A stretch of 64,000 bases of DNA from Dysidea avara (GCF_963678975.1 NC_089274.1:558001-622000), one strand, 5' to 3'; positions 25,101-39,522 are shown, counted from the stretch's first letter. Notes: a model not told the origin generated them from the letters alone. Numbers and translations are program-made.

Positions 25101-28100
25101 ACATGTAAGTGCAGTCACTTGCTTTCAGCACTGGGGATTTCCCTGGTAGCAGGGGAAATATCCACTTTCCACATTGCAGAAATGCAGGGGGGTTGCCTAA
25201 TAAGGACATAACAACTACACCAATACAAACATGTTGAACACCTTTCACTCTCTCTTTAAAGCAGAACACATTTAATCCATCCACATCTTCAAACTTCACT
25301 ACATTACCACGACTATTGACTCGGAACAATCCGACGCCTACAACAAAACACAACATTACCCCTGAACAATGAAATGAACAATTAGCTAGTACTCGATCAT
25401 TAATGCTCCTTATTCACCCCACAACTGCTTAGCTTGCAGTAGACATGTAACCAGTCAGGTGAAGTAATGTCATTTGACATGATATTAGACATACACACCA
25501 ACAGACAAACTGTACTTGTATTTTTAGTTGTCCAGTCAATATTACTGTTAAGCAGGGACACCTCAAAAGTGATGGATGCCACCTTCAAAAACCATCTAGA
25601 GACATCTTACATGATGAAAATCATCTTTACCGAATAATACCATCTCATATCAAATACAGCATTAAAAACAACAAAACATTACAGATGACTGGATATAGAG
25701 TTTTTAAAAAATCAACTTTGGTCTGCCACCCTGCCTGGCCACAGTCACAAGACTGGAGATCAAACGAAGCAGCACACAGCCACCATTTTATTCCACAATA
25801 ACAAACTCACCAGTGGCATGTGCCTTGTGGGGGTTCCGACGAGTGTGTGCCCTCTGCGTATTGTCTTTACTTTTATCTTCAATCAGGCTGGTTGTCATCT
25901 TCTTCATGCAACGAAACCAAATCAAAGCATTAATTTTCTGTATTAACACTTCCTTGAGGAGTGTACCATGATGACACAAAATCATTTATTGGTAGACCAC
26001 GCCCATTAATGATCTAGGTTGACTAATAACTATTGAGTGTGGAGACCACACCTCCAGCAATCTATTTACACCCCTTATTATTGGTCTAGATATAATATGA
26101 TATATCTATAATGATAGCATATGGTGACAACAAGGAATAGTGACCACGCCCCTTGGCTGACTCAAGATACTCTAATACAGCAGTCACTCTAATAGAACAG
26201 TCACACGTGTATAGCTATATGCAAGTGATAAGAAGTAGTGACGATGGTATTACAGCATACCTCAGTGAAAAAATCCTTACTTTGGCATTGAACAAAGTAG
26301 TAACATGCCAAAGTAGGGATTTTCTCACAGAGCTATGCTGTAATACCATCATTCATCTCTACTATACTAATGGAAACTTAAGTGTAGTACAGATTTAGAA
26401 GAACCTTCCTTTATACTCAGTCCATTACCACAAATATTAGCCTTCCCGTAAACCATAAGCAGTTTACAACTATTCAGTAATGCTATAACACAAATCAAAC
26501 TACACAGTATCATTTCTTGATGACAAATGCATCGTGTGAGCTGATAAATAGATCCTGATGAGTACTTTTACTATCGAAGTACTAAAATCTGGCATAATGT
26601 ATTTCATGGACTGGACTCATGGACTGAGTTGCAAACAGGCTCTTAACAAAAATCCACCAGCTCTTGCAAGGCTTGGGGCACTAATATTGAGCAACAACTG
26701 CTGGTACTCCTGTTCCTTACAAGTCACAAAGGTTGCATTCATTATCATTAGAGCATTACACATGCAATTGTACGTATTAGTAGTGAGAAGCTATTGTAAC
26801 TAGGGATGGGCAATTATTCAAATTTTCATGATAAGTGATCATTTTATTGCCAGTAATCGACATCATGTGCTTTTCATTGACTAGCGATAATCGAAATCAG
26901 CAATTATATATATATTGAGCAATTATCATGATAGCTAGAGAAATATTTGTAAATTTTTCAATGTAAATTAGACCATTTAATTGACGATTCATTACAAGAG
27001 TTGAGTGGACAATAATCATGATATTTGCTTATGACAATAATCACATAGCAAAATATCAATATTGTCCATCACTATAGTTCCGCAGTACTAGCAGTTGGAG
27101 CTCAATAATGGTATCTCTAGCATTAGAAGAACTAGTATACTTTATATAACAACTTTACAACAGACCTTCAGGACACACACACACACACACTACACACCTT
27201 CACTGATCTGATACAACAGTTCTGCCTTAGTATCAACCACTTGTTTGTTACTCTGTTCAGTAGTTGCATCCTTGACAACCACCTTGCTGGTTGGCTGAGG
27301 TGGTCTCACAGGTGGCGGTCTCACAGAAGAGGTGGTGGTCACTGAAGTGAGTTCCTTGAGTCGGTCTGAGATCTGAGTGTGAGACCTGTGTATCACATGA
27401 TGTCTGGTGATCCCACTGATGGGGAAGGGACGCACCTCTCCATCTTTTGTTTCATTTCCTTTACCCGTGGCTCACTCCCCTTGCTGGCTGAAATCCCATT
27501 GGATAATTTCTGGAGTGCCTTCCGATAGGTCAGAATTGCTGTTTGCTTGTCACCACATTCGTCGGTAGTCAGTGCTTCATTGATTAGTCTGGGGGAGGGG
27601 GTAAAACCTGATACCATAGTTATGTTAATGTGGACAACTACATAATCCAGACACTAGTTGAGGTCCCAAAGTATCCCTTAGTACATAAACTGACCTGGAA
27701 CATCAGGACACCTTCAACCAACCAATAGTGTCCTGATTATCAAGGTGTCCTGATTATCAAGGTGTCCTGATTATCAAGGTGTCCTGATTATCAAGGTGTC
27801 CTGATTATCAAGGTGTCCTGATTATCAAGGTAATGGTCGCAAGACAGAGAGAGACATTATACACTCAGCAGTACAAACTACTCAACAAAGATGATGTGAT
27901 GACACATGACCTGTGACCATGCTGTGACTAAAGTCTTCCAACTGTTTGACTTGCAAGTTACAACAAAACATTGATCGTGTGCTTTGATTTTACATCAATT
28001 TAACAGATATTTTGCCATTGACCAGTCACAGATCAACCCATAGCTGTGGCAATGTGTCATCCCCTTGAATTTAGCCCTATGGAGGACCTCCTGTTTGAGC

Positions 28101-28897
28101 AGGCTGCTTGCATTGCTTTCAGTTCCAGAGCCTCCCCGGACTGGGATCTATTGGTTTGCCTAAACCGAACTCTTCTGCATGCTATAATTATTATTTTTGT
28201 ATTGTAATTTAACACCTATCAATATTAAGCCCCCTCTCCCAGGCGTAATAGAGGGGGAATTGATGTTAAAATTGCCCCACTAGTGGGGAATTTGATCATC
28301 CAAATTTTTTTGCTGCTTGCTCGACTTTAACCTGCTGCAAGAATAACCTGTTTCCCTAGGTACACTGGGAGAGACACTGGGTGGGGATTTGATGCTCATC
28401 GTGTCCCCACGGGTCAGGAATTTGAGTTTTGAAAAAGTCAAATCCCTTGCCTGGGAGGGGGGAGGTTGGGGATAAATAAGTGTATAAGCATTGCCAGGGC
28501 ACCCTGTGGGTATCAGTACATGGTACCCCTGAGTCTAGACCCCTGTAACTACTTATGTTGTATGTTGTCTTAACAAAATAAGACGTCTCTCCAGTCTCAT
28601 CATGAAAGAGGATAAAATGATGTTTCTTATCACCATGTCATAAAGGCCTGAGGATGGTTATTATTATTATAAAGTGCTATCCCATTTAATAGGTAGGTCA
28701 GGCCTGTAGTTACTTAGAACTAAAACTAAACGCTTCGCTGAATGCAATAATCCCAGATCCCTGGTCTGGTATAGTCAGTGATGACGAAACAATAACACAA
28801 CGAGGAGTTACTTGTACGCATCTTCGTAATGTCTTTTCACATCCTGGTAAATCCCGGCTGGTTGACGCTCTTTACTGCTTGTCACAACTGTGCTCAT
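22110..28897 (-). CDS. SPART: Spartin (MIT and senescence domains)
   Basis: Exons: 28897-28812 (start MSTVVTSSKERQPAG), 27588-27436, 27385-27198, about 25887-25811, 25337-25242, 25196-25080, 24452-24388, 24328-24038, 23285-23145, 22530-22461, and 22297-22200 with possible read-through to a stop at 22110. Phases agree except at the 5' edge of the 25.8-kb exon, so one small exon may be missing. The N-terminal MIT domain spans the first three exons (A-Y-K-L-I-N-E-A-L, Y-R-K-A-L), which binds ESCRT-III tails. The middle has F-L-Q-C-G-K-W-I-F-P-L and PGKSPVL...YMFPE, matching the spartin-specific region, and the C-terminus carries the glycine/valine-rich senescence domain (GITTGVEVVSRTVEKGA, YGDQAGEVTD). 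Spartin acts at endosomes, lipid droplets and mitochondria. Intron 1 carries a minisatellite repeat. Confidence 0.92.
23320..23550 (+). mobile_element. tRNA-derived SINE
   Basis: Contains a B-box-like GGTTCGAGGCTGCC and an upstream A-box-like segment, then a body ending GTAGGACCAGGTGTCCTAC and ACCTTCAGCACTTGTGCTGTA, and a tail of AATA repeats. A truncated copy of the tail lies inverted at 60351-60436. It sits in a SPART intron just upstream of the exon at 23285. Confidence 0.7.
24175..24240 (-). repeat. In-frame coding repeat in SPART
   Basis: A 21-bp unit (GAGACCACATCCTCTGTGAAG in sense) occurs about two and a half times, encoding repeated E-T-T-S-S-V-K between the middle region and the senescence domain. 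Length is a multiple of three, so copy-number change would keep the frame. Confidence 0.85.
26243..26353. mobile_element. Foldback element, copy 1
   Basis: Bounded by GATGGTATTACAGCATA and its inverse ATGCTGTAATACCATC, with a second inner inverted pair (AATCCTTACTTTGGCAT/ATGCCAAAGTAGGGATT). A relative lies at 36752-36867. Confidence 0.8.
26812..27075. mobile_element. Possible hAT-like MITE
   Basis: Starts AGGGATGGGCAATTATTC and ends AATATTGTCCATCACTAT, which are loosely inverse. The inside is rich in ATCATGATA words. Ends of this kind are common among hAT MITEs, but the match is imperfect. Confidence 0.45.
27618..27832. repeat. Repeat with 17-bp minisatellite core, copy 2
   Basis: Six near-identical copies of GGTGTCCTGATTATCAA run from about 27733 to 27832, with flanks GTCCACATTAAC (inverted) and CCAATAGTGTCC shared with the copy at 16970-17190. 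It lies in SPART intron 1, immediately upstream (transcription sense) of the MIT exon acceptor. Confidence 0.85.
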
Positions 28898-29103
28898 CGC
28901 TCTGCCTTTTTGCTAACGTCACATTGTGGAATTATTGAATTACTATCATTACATATAAATATCAATAAATATAAATATCATGCTCGATCACGTGATGCCA
29001 TGTATCTAATCTCTGTTGTGTTTTATTTAATTTTTTTTTTTTGAAGTTGAGAGATCTGCTTTTAATTACACATACAAGCTAATCACTATAGTGATTCAGT
29101 CAA

Positions 29104-29425
29104 ATGAACAGATACCTCGACAGATACCTCAACAGATACCTTCTAACAATGTGCTCCGGCAATTACTCACTCGAGAAGGAGGCTTGGGTTGCTGACTATC
29201 ATCATTTAAATTCTGTTAAAATTACTACCCCTTTGGTGTCCATCTTGACTTGTAAATCTTCAGTCTCAGTTTTGGAAGCTCGTGATGACATGTTGGCGGA
29301 TGTACATAATGTAAATTTGATGATACTTATAAATAATTGACTATACCTCCTTGAAGAAATATGCAGACATAGCTCGTGGAAAAGGTGCCTTTCCCTGGCT
29401 CTCTGCTCTCCCCATCCAGAAACAT
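29104..29425 (+). pseudogene. Retroelement protein fragment
   Basis: Shifting frames give L-T-R-E-G-G-L-G, then KITTPLVSILTCKSSVSVLE, then GKGAFPWLSALPIQKH. These blocks recall the segment just before the zinc finger in the retroelement family represented at 6510-7549. Stops and frameshifts are frequent. Confidence 0.45.
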
Positions 29426-31160
29426 CAGGGGTGGATCCAGGAAGGGGGGGGCTGTGCCCCCCCTTCAGATTTTTTAATACACAGGTTCTAATAGTTCTTG
29501 CGCATCGACAAATTTAAAGCGGAAGTCACGTGTGGTAATTATAGTTTGAAGTTCAAAAATAAATTGATTTGATTGGTCGAAATCCTATGCACGTGATTTC
29601 GCTTGTTTTTGTTGTTGCGCAAGGTCTCTTAGAGCCGCTGTAGTGTTGCTCATTGACATAGCTAGGCACTTTAGACATATTTCAAACATTTTTTATGACT
29701 GTGTAACATAATAAATGTGTCTGTAGCGAATTATTACCCATATTGACATAGCACAAGGGAACTAGGTGGGATAGAGCACCATCTATAGTATGTTCACGTT
29801 GAGCTGAACCCTGAAAAACAGCTAAAAATTAAAAGTGGATTTTTTCTCAACAGAGTTAACATTTTTGCCAACCAGATGATTATTGGTAACAGCAAAGGTG
29901 TCAACAACAGACATGTACAGTTTGGCTCCATTACAAGTTCAGGAAAGGGCTCTAATGGACACTGTACTTATATGGCTTCTCCATAGGAAATGTATTGTGA
30001 AAATTTTGATTGGCCGTAAGTATTATGTCAAACATTTGAACAACAAGATTTTGAAATATTTTTAGTGGGTCAAGTAGTACTACAAATGAGCCAAATTTCA
30101 AGATTGTGTGTAATTGCATCCATGAGTTATTAAATGTTTTTGAGGATTCAGCTCAACGCGAACGTACTATACATTAATGAGATACTCTAATAAAACAGTC
30201 AAGAGTAATATATTTATAAAACACTGTTTATCATTTTGAACAAATAAAAACCTGTTCTAAGTTGAGTTAATGACTCTATCCACACACTAGTGACTATATT
30301 TAGAAATTCTCTGGAGATGCAGCTGCACATCAAATGCCAGGATTATCTATATCCTTAAAGTTTTAGTGATGCTTGTGCAGGGGACCTCATGCTAATTCTA
30401 AAATTTCAACTTAATTTCAGCCAAAATTAGCACCGAAATCATTCTCAAAAAGTCAATTTTTCAAAATTTCTTTATAGACTTTATAGCTACTAACAGCTCA
30501 GTAGCTTCCAGCATTGAATTTTCATAAGCATTTACAAATTTAGTAGTCAAAATTGCCACCAAATTCAATCTCAGAATGTTAGCTAATTTTTCAAAATTTC
30601 TTAGGGAGCAACCTAGGCCTTTACACTAATTCCGGTTTTTAATTCAGTATATTCCAGTGTTTGAATTATTAATCACTGCTCATGTTTTGGGTGGCTGTCC
30701 TAGTTCCTTGAAACAGGGTCGCTTCACATATCGCCATAACCAAGTTCTACACTGTTTGACTGTTGAACTCACTGCCTTAATAGTAACAGACAGGCTTGCT
30801 TGGAGTATTGTCTTTAATAATGAATAATGACTCCTGCCTGCATGGAAATCCAAATTTTTGTGGATGAGAAACAAGTAATCAAGTTTGCCTGGCCTATCAT
30901 GAAAACCAATATTGATCATGATGATAAGTTGATGTGCTGAGGTAGTTAATCGGCAGTAGCCGAGATGATTATAATTGTATGGTATGGTCATCAACATCAT
31001 GGTGGGTGTTATGATCAACTTTAGATGGACAACACTGTGACTGTTCTATCAGAGTATTATACCATTACAATAACAGTAGGGTAGGGTGGTAACACACTTA
31101 TACACTGAAGATTTGGTACAGTCAACAATTGATACACAACTGATAGTTCAATAATCCAAT
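29426..31160. other. Intergenic space between CUL2 stop and SPART start, repeat debris
   Basis: No exon is recognised. It contains a G-run/C-run hairpin near 29435-29465, copies of the dispersed motif at 30181 and 31037, and a fragment near 30540-30600 shared with 10620 and 48170. Confidence 0.55.
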
Positions 31161-31168
31161 AGATACAA

Positions 31169-34100
31169 TCAGGCAAGGTAATGATACTCATTAAGTGTTC
31201 CGTCACTTCGGCTGATGTATTGCTTGTCAATTAGAGCTTCTATTACACTCTGTTGGAGTGGATTGAACAGATTAAAATGCTTCATAAAACACATCTAACC
31301 TTGATCATAGCAATACTAGGACTAAAGTGCAGTGCAGTCATTTTTATAACCTATGAAATCATGCAGCAGCTATGATGTCATAAATGGGTGTGGCTGAGGA
31401 CACACCTCCTGGACTAGAAGATTGTGTTGTAGTACTTTCCTAGCTTTCATCACTCGGACAATTGATGCCTGCAAAATAACCAATCATAGCAGGTCTAACA
31501 GTGGGAGGGGCTACCTGCAAGAACAACTTCCTGTCTGCATCCACAATATTCTGTGTCTGCTCCAACTCCTAATACAATATGACATCATTACTGTACAGCC
31601 ACACCCACTGAGAAGGGGTTCCTAATAGAACACTCACACACTGACTTGCTGGATAAAAAGTCAGTTAACTACATCCCACTATATGGACCCATTAGGCCCA
31701 GTATAGCTGCAGGTAGTGACAATATTGACATGTATGTGGTCCCAGGCCACTTGTTAGCCATCTTGACAAGGAAGGAAGATGATGAGGTCAGTATAGCAAG
31801 ACCTGCAGATGGTCTAAAAGGCAAAGTCTAAGCTAGGGAGAGAGATGTGAAATCAAAGGTGGTAGCCTGCAATGATGTTAATGCCAATCATTTTTAATAA
31901 TCACAATTGGTATTAATATCATTGCAGGCATTTCACCCTTTTCACCCTGGCTTTTTGGGGTACACCTTTTTTCACAGCTTGGCTGTTCTGGTTAGATAAT
32001 CACTTTTTTTGTAATTGCATATACCAAAGCTGAAAGGCCAGCTTTAATTATCTTTTTCTTTACTACAGGAAGAAAATAAAGATGTACATTTGACTATGTG
32101 CATATATTTAAACAGTGTTTTGTATGTATATAATTATGTACATGCTATTATTCAACTGTCTACAACTTGTAATGTAACTGAACTCTTTACGGATGATTTA
32201 TTTGAAGCTAAACTCTTTACAGGGTATCTTGTTTTGTAGTTGAATTCTTTACAGGGAAACTTACTTGTGGCCAAACTCTCTACACGATGATTTTCTACAT
32301 ACTGAATGTTCTAATAGGGTGACTGCACTATTGAACTAGCTTGATCATTTGTTAGTTGGTTTCTATATCTTACAAAATCTTCTTCTAAACCACGTACCGA
32401 AAGGTTATTCTCTATTCACTGATTTTCAGTTCATTTCTATAAGCAGTTTGCCTAGTAGGCATGGCAACTTTCTACTAACAAAACTCTATCTCATGATTGT
32501 TACACACTGTTGGTTTTTGTATTGTATCTTCGTGGTCTTAATCGTGATTTCTTTCAAACAACAAAAGGTACTTCTACGATAGTTACCCTAACTACAAACC
32601 AAATTTCAACTAATTCCTTAAAGTATTATACCCTGTAAGCGTGACAGATCTTATTGTATGCAAATAATTGATTAAGGGATCAACGGGCTACATGTGTGAA
32701 AAATGTGCTTTCTTCCTGGCTTCTTGGGCTGCATAACACACTACCATATGTCTTGATAATGAAGCCAGTTACAGCAATGACATCATCATTATTATTATTA
32801 TACTTTCTGATATATGAAGTGTTGCCAGCAGTGACATCAGCCCCTTCTTTTGCTATATCTGTCAACAGACCAACTTGTAAAAATGGCTAGTTTGCAGTCA
32901 GCCAGTTGTATGCCTCTTATAGAGCAGTGCTTATAAGTGTGGGGTGTGCCTTAGTGTGGGGGTGTGTGCCTTAGTGTGGGGGTCTACCTCAGTGTTCATA
33001 TGTGATATTACAGAATGGAGCCACACCTCCTTACCTGGCAGGTTTCATGACTATCAAAAGTTGTGATCTTGAATTTTGTCCTCTTGTTGGAGTAGTTCAT
33101 GTTGAGGTTGAGTTGTGAAGAGGAGGACAATGACTGAGGGAACACCAAGTTAACATACAACATGATACATGGACACCTCTCTGACCAACTCGTCAATAAT
33201 GAGGTTTTCCTCTGTCAGAGGTTGACAAAGTCAAACCCTATATGGAGGTTTCCTCTATTGTGTCAAGTGAAGAGTTGTTAGGTTTAACTGTGCATACTAA
33301 ATGCTATATACACAGACACACACCTCTCCGTCAATCAGACTCAACAGTTTGTTATCAACCAATAACTGGACTATTCTGATCAGCTCCGCCTCTTCAAGGT
33401 TGGTGTGCTCCATTAGGAAACTAGTAGGTGTGGCTAACAACACTTTATAATGACATACGGTGGGCACCTTATAGAATGACAGGTGGAGGTGTTGAATGCC
33501 AATAGGATGGACATGTGATGAGCTGATACACACAACGTGTATGGTTTCTCTAGATATGTTATCCTCAGCTCACCTGATGCCATTATGTCACATTACATAA
33601 CATGATGTCACATTACATAACATGATGTCACATTACACTCATATATAACAGGGTATATTGATTGATTCACTGAAATTATATAGGTAGCTGCAAAGTGCTA
33701 TTAGATGTAATATAGTCAGTGACAGCTAGAGGATATATATTTTGGCAGGGGCTATAGCCTCCTCTCCACTGCCCTGCACATTGTACAGTATCAATGTCAG
33801 CAAGAGTAAATAATTATTTACTCTTGATGTCAGCAATTGATGTAAATCAGGGACACTTCATTTATGCCTCTTTAAGATCTGCTTGCAGATAGACCATTAG
33901 TACAGCTAGTATATCATTGATAGCATAGGTGGTGGTGGCCCCCCACTTTTATGGGACAATGTTTGCAAGAAAAGATCTAATAGAACAATCAATTCTAGAT
34001 ACTCTAATAGAGCAGTCACAGTACTCAGAGAAGCAGTGTAGCAAGCTACTTAGCTACGTATGTGTAGTTATAAATAAGGAGATATAATTGGTGGAGGGTA

Positions 34101-37100
34101 GCTATTGTCAGCAGGCTGTTACCTTTTTTTTTTGGTCTTCAACTTACAGCTGGCCTGGCCCCCTCACTCTTTGGCCTGCTCCACCACCGGACTGATAGTG
34201 AGGGATACAGGATTTGGTGGTGGATCACTATCACATGAGGAGATAAGGGAACACAGAAAGGTAGGAAATCTTCATTAGAAGCTGTGTTTACTTTATACTC
34301 AAGTTTGGCAAAACTAATGAAGCAACTGGTCTGATCAATTACTCTAATACAACACACACCAGCTATCACTCTGTGTCAGATGTGTGGGTAACTGATAGGT
34401 TGGTTATTTCCTTATGATGAGGTTGGGTGCAACAATCTCTTGTATCATCAACAATCATTGGAGAGGTAACTATACCTGCTAAGTGTTGATATCCAGTACT
34501 CACTGATGATACAAGAGATTGTTATAGTATTCTTCTAGTTTGCTATTAATACTGTACTACAAAGGATAGCAAACAACGTGCCTTATTTGGTCATGGATTG
34601 CTTACCTGATGACACTCCCATGACCCATGTGAGACTCTTACCACTAAACTGTCCCTCGTAGAACTTCTCAAACTAGACGACACACACACACAGACATACT
34701 AACATCTTAAAGACACTATACGACTTACAATCTGTAGTGGCATGGTCAACTCGGTTGCCATAGGGATGGGTTGATTAGCTGATGTTAGTGGCCATGAGCC
34801 TGACTATAAGTGATCAACTGTCAGAGCCTCTAGTAATTATTATCACTCTTACTTGAAGTACTAATGCTGAAAATGCAATGTCTAGTTTAGAGTCGGTGCT
34901 CTTAAGATGTGTATTAAATTTCTCCATAATATCAGCACTGAGGCTTATATCCAGTATCATCCGCTGTAGTCTGCAAATATACTGACACCCACACACTGAC
35001 TACAGGAAGTAGGAAGTGATGTCACACAGGAAGTAATAATATAGCCACACCCTTAATCGTTGGATCATGTTTTCTTCAGCTTCATTGGAATGAGACAAGC
35101 CATAGACAAGTCGTTTAGCTAGGGCTTTACTGTAACACTGCAAAAGAAACTAAGAACTACCTGAATGCTAGCCACAGTGATTACCTTTTGAAACATATCC
35201 TTATCATCAATAAATTTAAATACAAAAATCTAGAAACAGAAAATTAATGACTGTTGTTACTATGGAAACCTTTATTACTAACAGCATCATTCAGCCAATT
35301 CCCATCTGGATCATGTGAGCTCCGTACACCCTTTCTGAAGGCGTGGTCACAATACCTCGATAACTACATTAAGTGGATCACATGGGCAGTAGTGTTTTTC
35401 TAGTACAGGTACAATGTTCTAGTACAGTTCTAGTTTAGTTGCCAGAAATATTTCAAGTTTGTATTAGTTCTAGTATTCATGGCTGAAACAATTTTATAGT
35501 AGCTAGTGTTAGTTATAGTACAGTACTGATGCTAAGAATATATACTTTGTCATAAATTATTGCTTTTACAAAAAAATTGATCACTAGCTAAATAGGTGTA
35601 ATGAATTATCATCCTAAACCACTTTGAGAAGTAGAACTTAATCAAAGATTTAAAAAACATCCTACCTAAACAATATATCTCTTATTTCTACATAAGAAGA
35701 TTTCTTTTTCAAAGTTTTGTCTGTTGCACAATTTTGTTTCTCCCTTGTCACCTCTCCCTTGTCACCTCTCCCTTGTCACCTCTCCACTAGAAGAAATTAT
35801 TGTTTACACCAGAGTAGTGGTTGCTACAATGTCACAAGCCACTCGAGATAGTATTGGAAACTTGTTTGTTCTTAACAAAAGGTTATATCATGCATCTCAA
35901 AGTCAGGCTTTAATATGCCAGATAGCAAGCTCAATAATCAGGCTCCTGCTAAATCTCACACAACAGTTGCAGTACTAAAAGTATTAGTTTAGGTCTTAGT
36001 ATTGGTACTATAAAGCTACTAATTTTAGTTTAGTTCTTGTTCAAAACCTTAAAACAATACTTATCTAGTATAGTTCGAGTTTTTAAAATAGATTGTAATG
36101 GAATTATAGTTTAGTTCTAGTTCCTAGAACTAAAAAGAAAAGGCTGTACTAAAACTACTTTAGTTCTAATTCTAGTATACTAGAAAACACTAATGAGCAG
36201 TCACACAATAACATACAATCATGAGACAATGTCAAGTCATTTAGTTGTGGATCAGTTATATAACCTACTGCAGAAAATTTGTGAGTTATAAATTATGATT
36301 TTTTTCTAATTTACTTTTCAAAAATGTACATTGGCCATGATTTGTGAATACATTTAGGGCCCCTTAGTAATAAATAACACTGTAGAGAGAAGAAAACCAA
36401 GCTAGTACGGATTACAGCAGTGTTTGAGGAATAAATTTTCTTTAAAGGATCACACTTCTAAACAGCTATTGAGCCATGGCAATGATTTGATTACACTTAC
36501 TTCAGTAACCCCACCCCCATTAATCCTATTCATATTTCTGGTACTAGAAATAAATTGTATGGACACTTACTAATGGTGTGGTGACTGAGAACTGAAGGGA
36601 ATTGCTGGTATTGCATCATGGATAGTTATATTCCCAATGGATTTAGTTAAGTCACGTATTCAAGATGATGGAATTGATGGCAAGAAATTGTATTTTTTTA
36701 AAGTATTAATTTAACAACTGAAGCAGGAAGAATTCAAGTGATGAAAAGTTGAATGATGGTATTACAGCATAGCTCCGTGGGGAAATCCTTACATTGGCAT
36801 GTTACTGGTGTAACAATTATTTCCAGTAAGGTTTTCCCACCAAGCCATGCTGTAATACCATCATTCATTGCTTGTTTCACTACTTTTTATCACTCAGATC
36901 CCTTAAATTAATAATCTTTAAATATACTAGTTTGTTCTATTAGGGTGACTGCTGTATTAGAGTATCAAGTCAGCCTCTATATAAAGCCCACCAAGTTCAA
37001 GACACTATTCCTTAAAGGGGTGTGGTCATCATGTTCGAGTAAATAAACTGATAAGAGGTGAGGTCAATTGTTGTTAATCAACCAAGATTGTTAGTTTGGG

Positions 37101-39491
37101 CAATTTTTTTACATTCTATATCCAGGTGTTTTCTTGTTTAAGATGTAATATTATTCCATAAAGGTGATTTCATCGTGCAAGATGTTTCTAAGATGATTTT
37201 TAAACATTTGTTTTATGGACAATCCCTAGTACTACTGTACTGTTTTCACTACTGGAAATCATGCTGTTATCACGGCATCCCTATGATCTCCTTGAACGTA
37301 CCCATGAAAGTTGCAATTAGTGTGTTTCATGGGTATAATTATATGATATACATGGAGTAATGTCACATGAACCAGTAACTTTTCATGAGTTTGCAAGCAT
37401 GAAAAACTTGTGAGGTCACAACTTGGTATATAATTCACACAGGTTGATGTGACATCACAGGTTTGATAGATGTGACATCACAGGTTTGATAGATGTGACA
37501 TCACAGGTATATCATGGGTGCATACATTACTTCATTACCCATGAAAACACCAATTACAACTTTCATTCAGGGCCGGGATATGCATCTAACCCTAACTCTC
37601 TACTTGAAATGTTGTATGAGTATAATATGGTATATGTAAGTTGTACAATTCACAAGAATTAGATTTCAGACTATACCGTGATTATACCTTAAGTAGTGGC
37701 AGGTCAGACAACAATGACTTAATCGTTTATTGTGTGACTGCACTATTGGTCTACCCCTTCACTGTAACGTACAGTGTACCCCTTCACTGTAACCTACAGT
37801 GTACCCCTTCACTGTAACCTACAGTGTACCCCTTCAATGTAACCTACAGTGTACCCCTTCAATGTAACCTACAGTGTACCCCTTCAATGTAACCTACAGT
37901 GTACCCCTTCAATGTAACCTACAGTGTACCCCTTCAACGTAACCTACAGTGTACCCCTTCAATGTAACCTATACTCTTTCACTGTAGCCTACCCTTCACC
38001 TGCTCCTGCACTACTACAATAAATACCACTAGATTAACAGTTAATGGATCATGTGATGGTTCTAAACCTGCTAGGACCATGAAACACAAGTGATATAACA
38101 CTCACAATGAAGGGAGCTCGAGGTGGTTGAGTGGGAGATAACCTTAAGTTGACAAACGCTCGACATGCCTAGAGAAAAATTACAACCAATGAAAAGTTGC
38201 CAATTATCAGCCACACCCACCCGATCAAGAGCTGTTTGGAAGAAGCAATGTCCCCCAAACTCCTTATTCACCATAACAAGATAATGACTGTGTATGGTGA
38301 GAACACTGGACACAAAGTTAGCACTGACATCTTGTGACTGTGTAGGGAGGTGTGTCCATGGTGAGCATTATCAGGAACTTGTTACCTTGTTGTCTAGACA
38401 ACTGATCACAGCCGCTATGCCTAAAGAAAAAAGTGCACTAAATAAGGTGTGGAAGGAGACAAACAACTGGTAATAGAACAAATTTAAATTGTGAACTTTT
38501 GAGTTGGCATGCAGGGTAAGGCAGACTACAAGGAATATGTATAGGGTCATGATGATCTACTGCTACTAGTTGTCAGAGGTGTGTACGGAACAAGTATTAA
38601 ACATGCTGATAACTCTAATACATACACACCATACCTTTGCTTTTCACATGTTCTTCAAATGCAGTCACGAGAGGATCAAGAGCTCTCTGATCATGATGTA
38701 ACAGTTGATACAGGTTGGTGAGGTCTGTTAGCATAACATAAGGTTGGTGAGGTCTGCTAGCATAACATACCCTAATACCATATATAGTAATATAGTTTAT
38801 AATGAGATTAAATGGATAAACGTTTTGGTAAATACAGCTAATAATTACCAAACTGTCATCATGGACATTTTATAACAGAGATATCATTTTTACAATCTTA
38901 ATGCAAATTGTTCTATAATTCCAATATGTTTATAGGATACATTAAAATTACATGAACATTGCTAATTTACAGAATAATATTTTTTTGTGAATCTAGAAAA
39001 GTGGAACAATTTTTTTTGTTTTTAATTCAAAATTTTTCCCAGAGATTTTGGTTGAAACACAATTACCTTGTAAATTAATTAATTATTTCATCCTCCTACC
39101 ATACCTCTTACCACACCAACAAACACTACTAGTGGCTGGATGTAGTAACATGTTGTAGTAACATGTTGATCATAGCAATAAATGTCAGCAGTATGCAAAC
39201 TGCATGTAACTACCAACCCTCAGCAACACTTTACCTTTCAGAGATACTCTAATAGAGCAGTCAAAGCTGTTGTCCTACAGTTTGCTTGATTTATTTCACA
39301 CATTATAATTGTTAATCTCAGAGCTGGTACATGCTACCAGATTCCTTAATCTTAGTTTAATTATGTAGTGCAATTAAAAATAAATAAATAAGTGGCCGGT
39401 GGTGACTAACTGAATTATATTCCAGACAAGTGCTACATAATTTGTGCAAATATTCTGACTCCTTGTAGCTTCTTTTCTTGGGTCCTTCCCC

Positions 39492-39522
<31 letters not shown>

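Noticed and set aside
27416-27435. An apparent 20-nt GT-AG intron in SPART
   Set aside because: The 50-nt GT-AG choice (27435-27386) keeps the same frame and gives the conserved MIT helix K-M-E-R-S-H-T-Q-I-S-D-R-L, so the 20-nt version is unnecessary.
37742-37985. Second array-like 23-bp repeat
   Set aside because: No spacers; an ordinary minisatellite.
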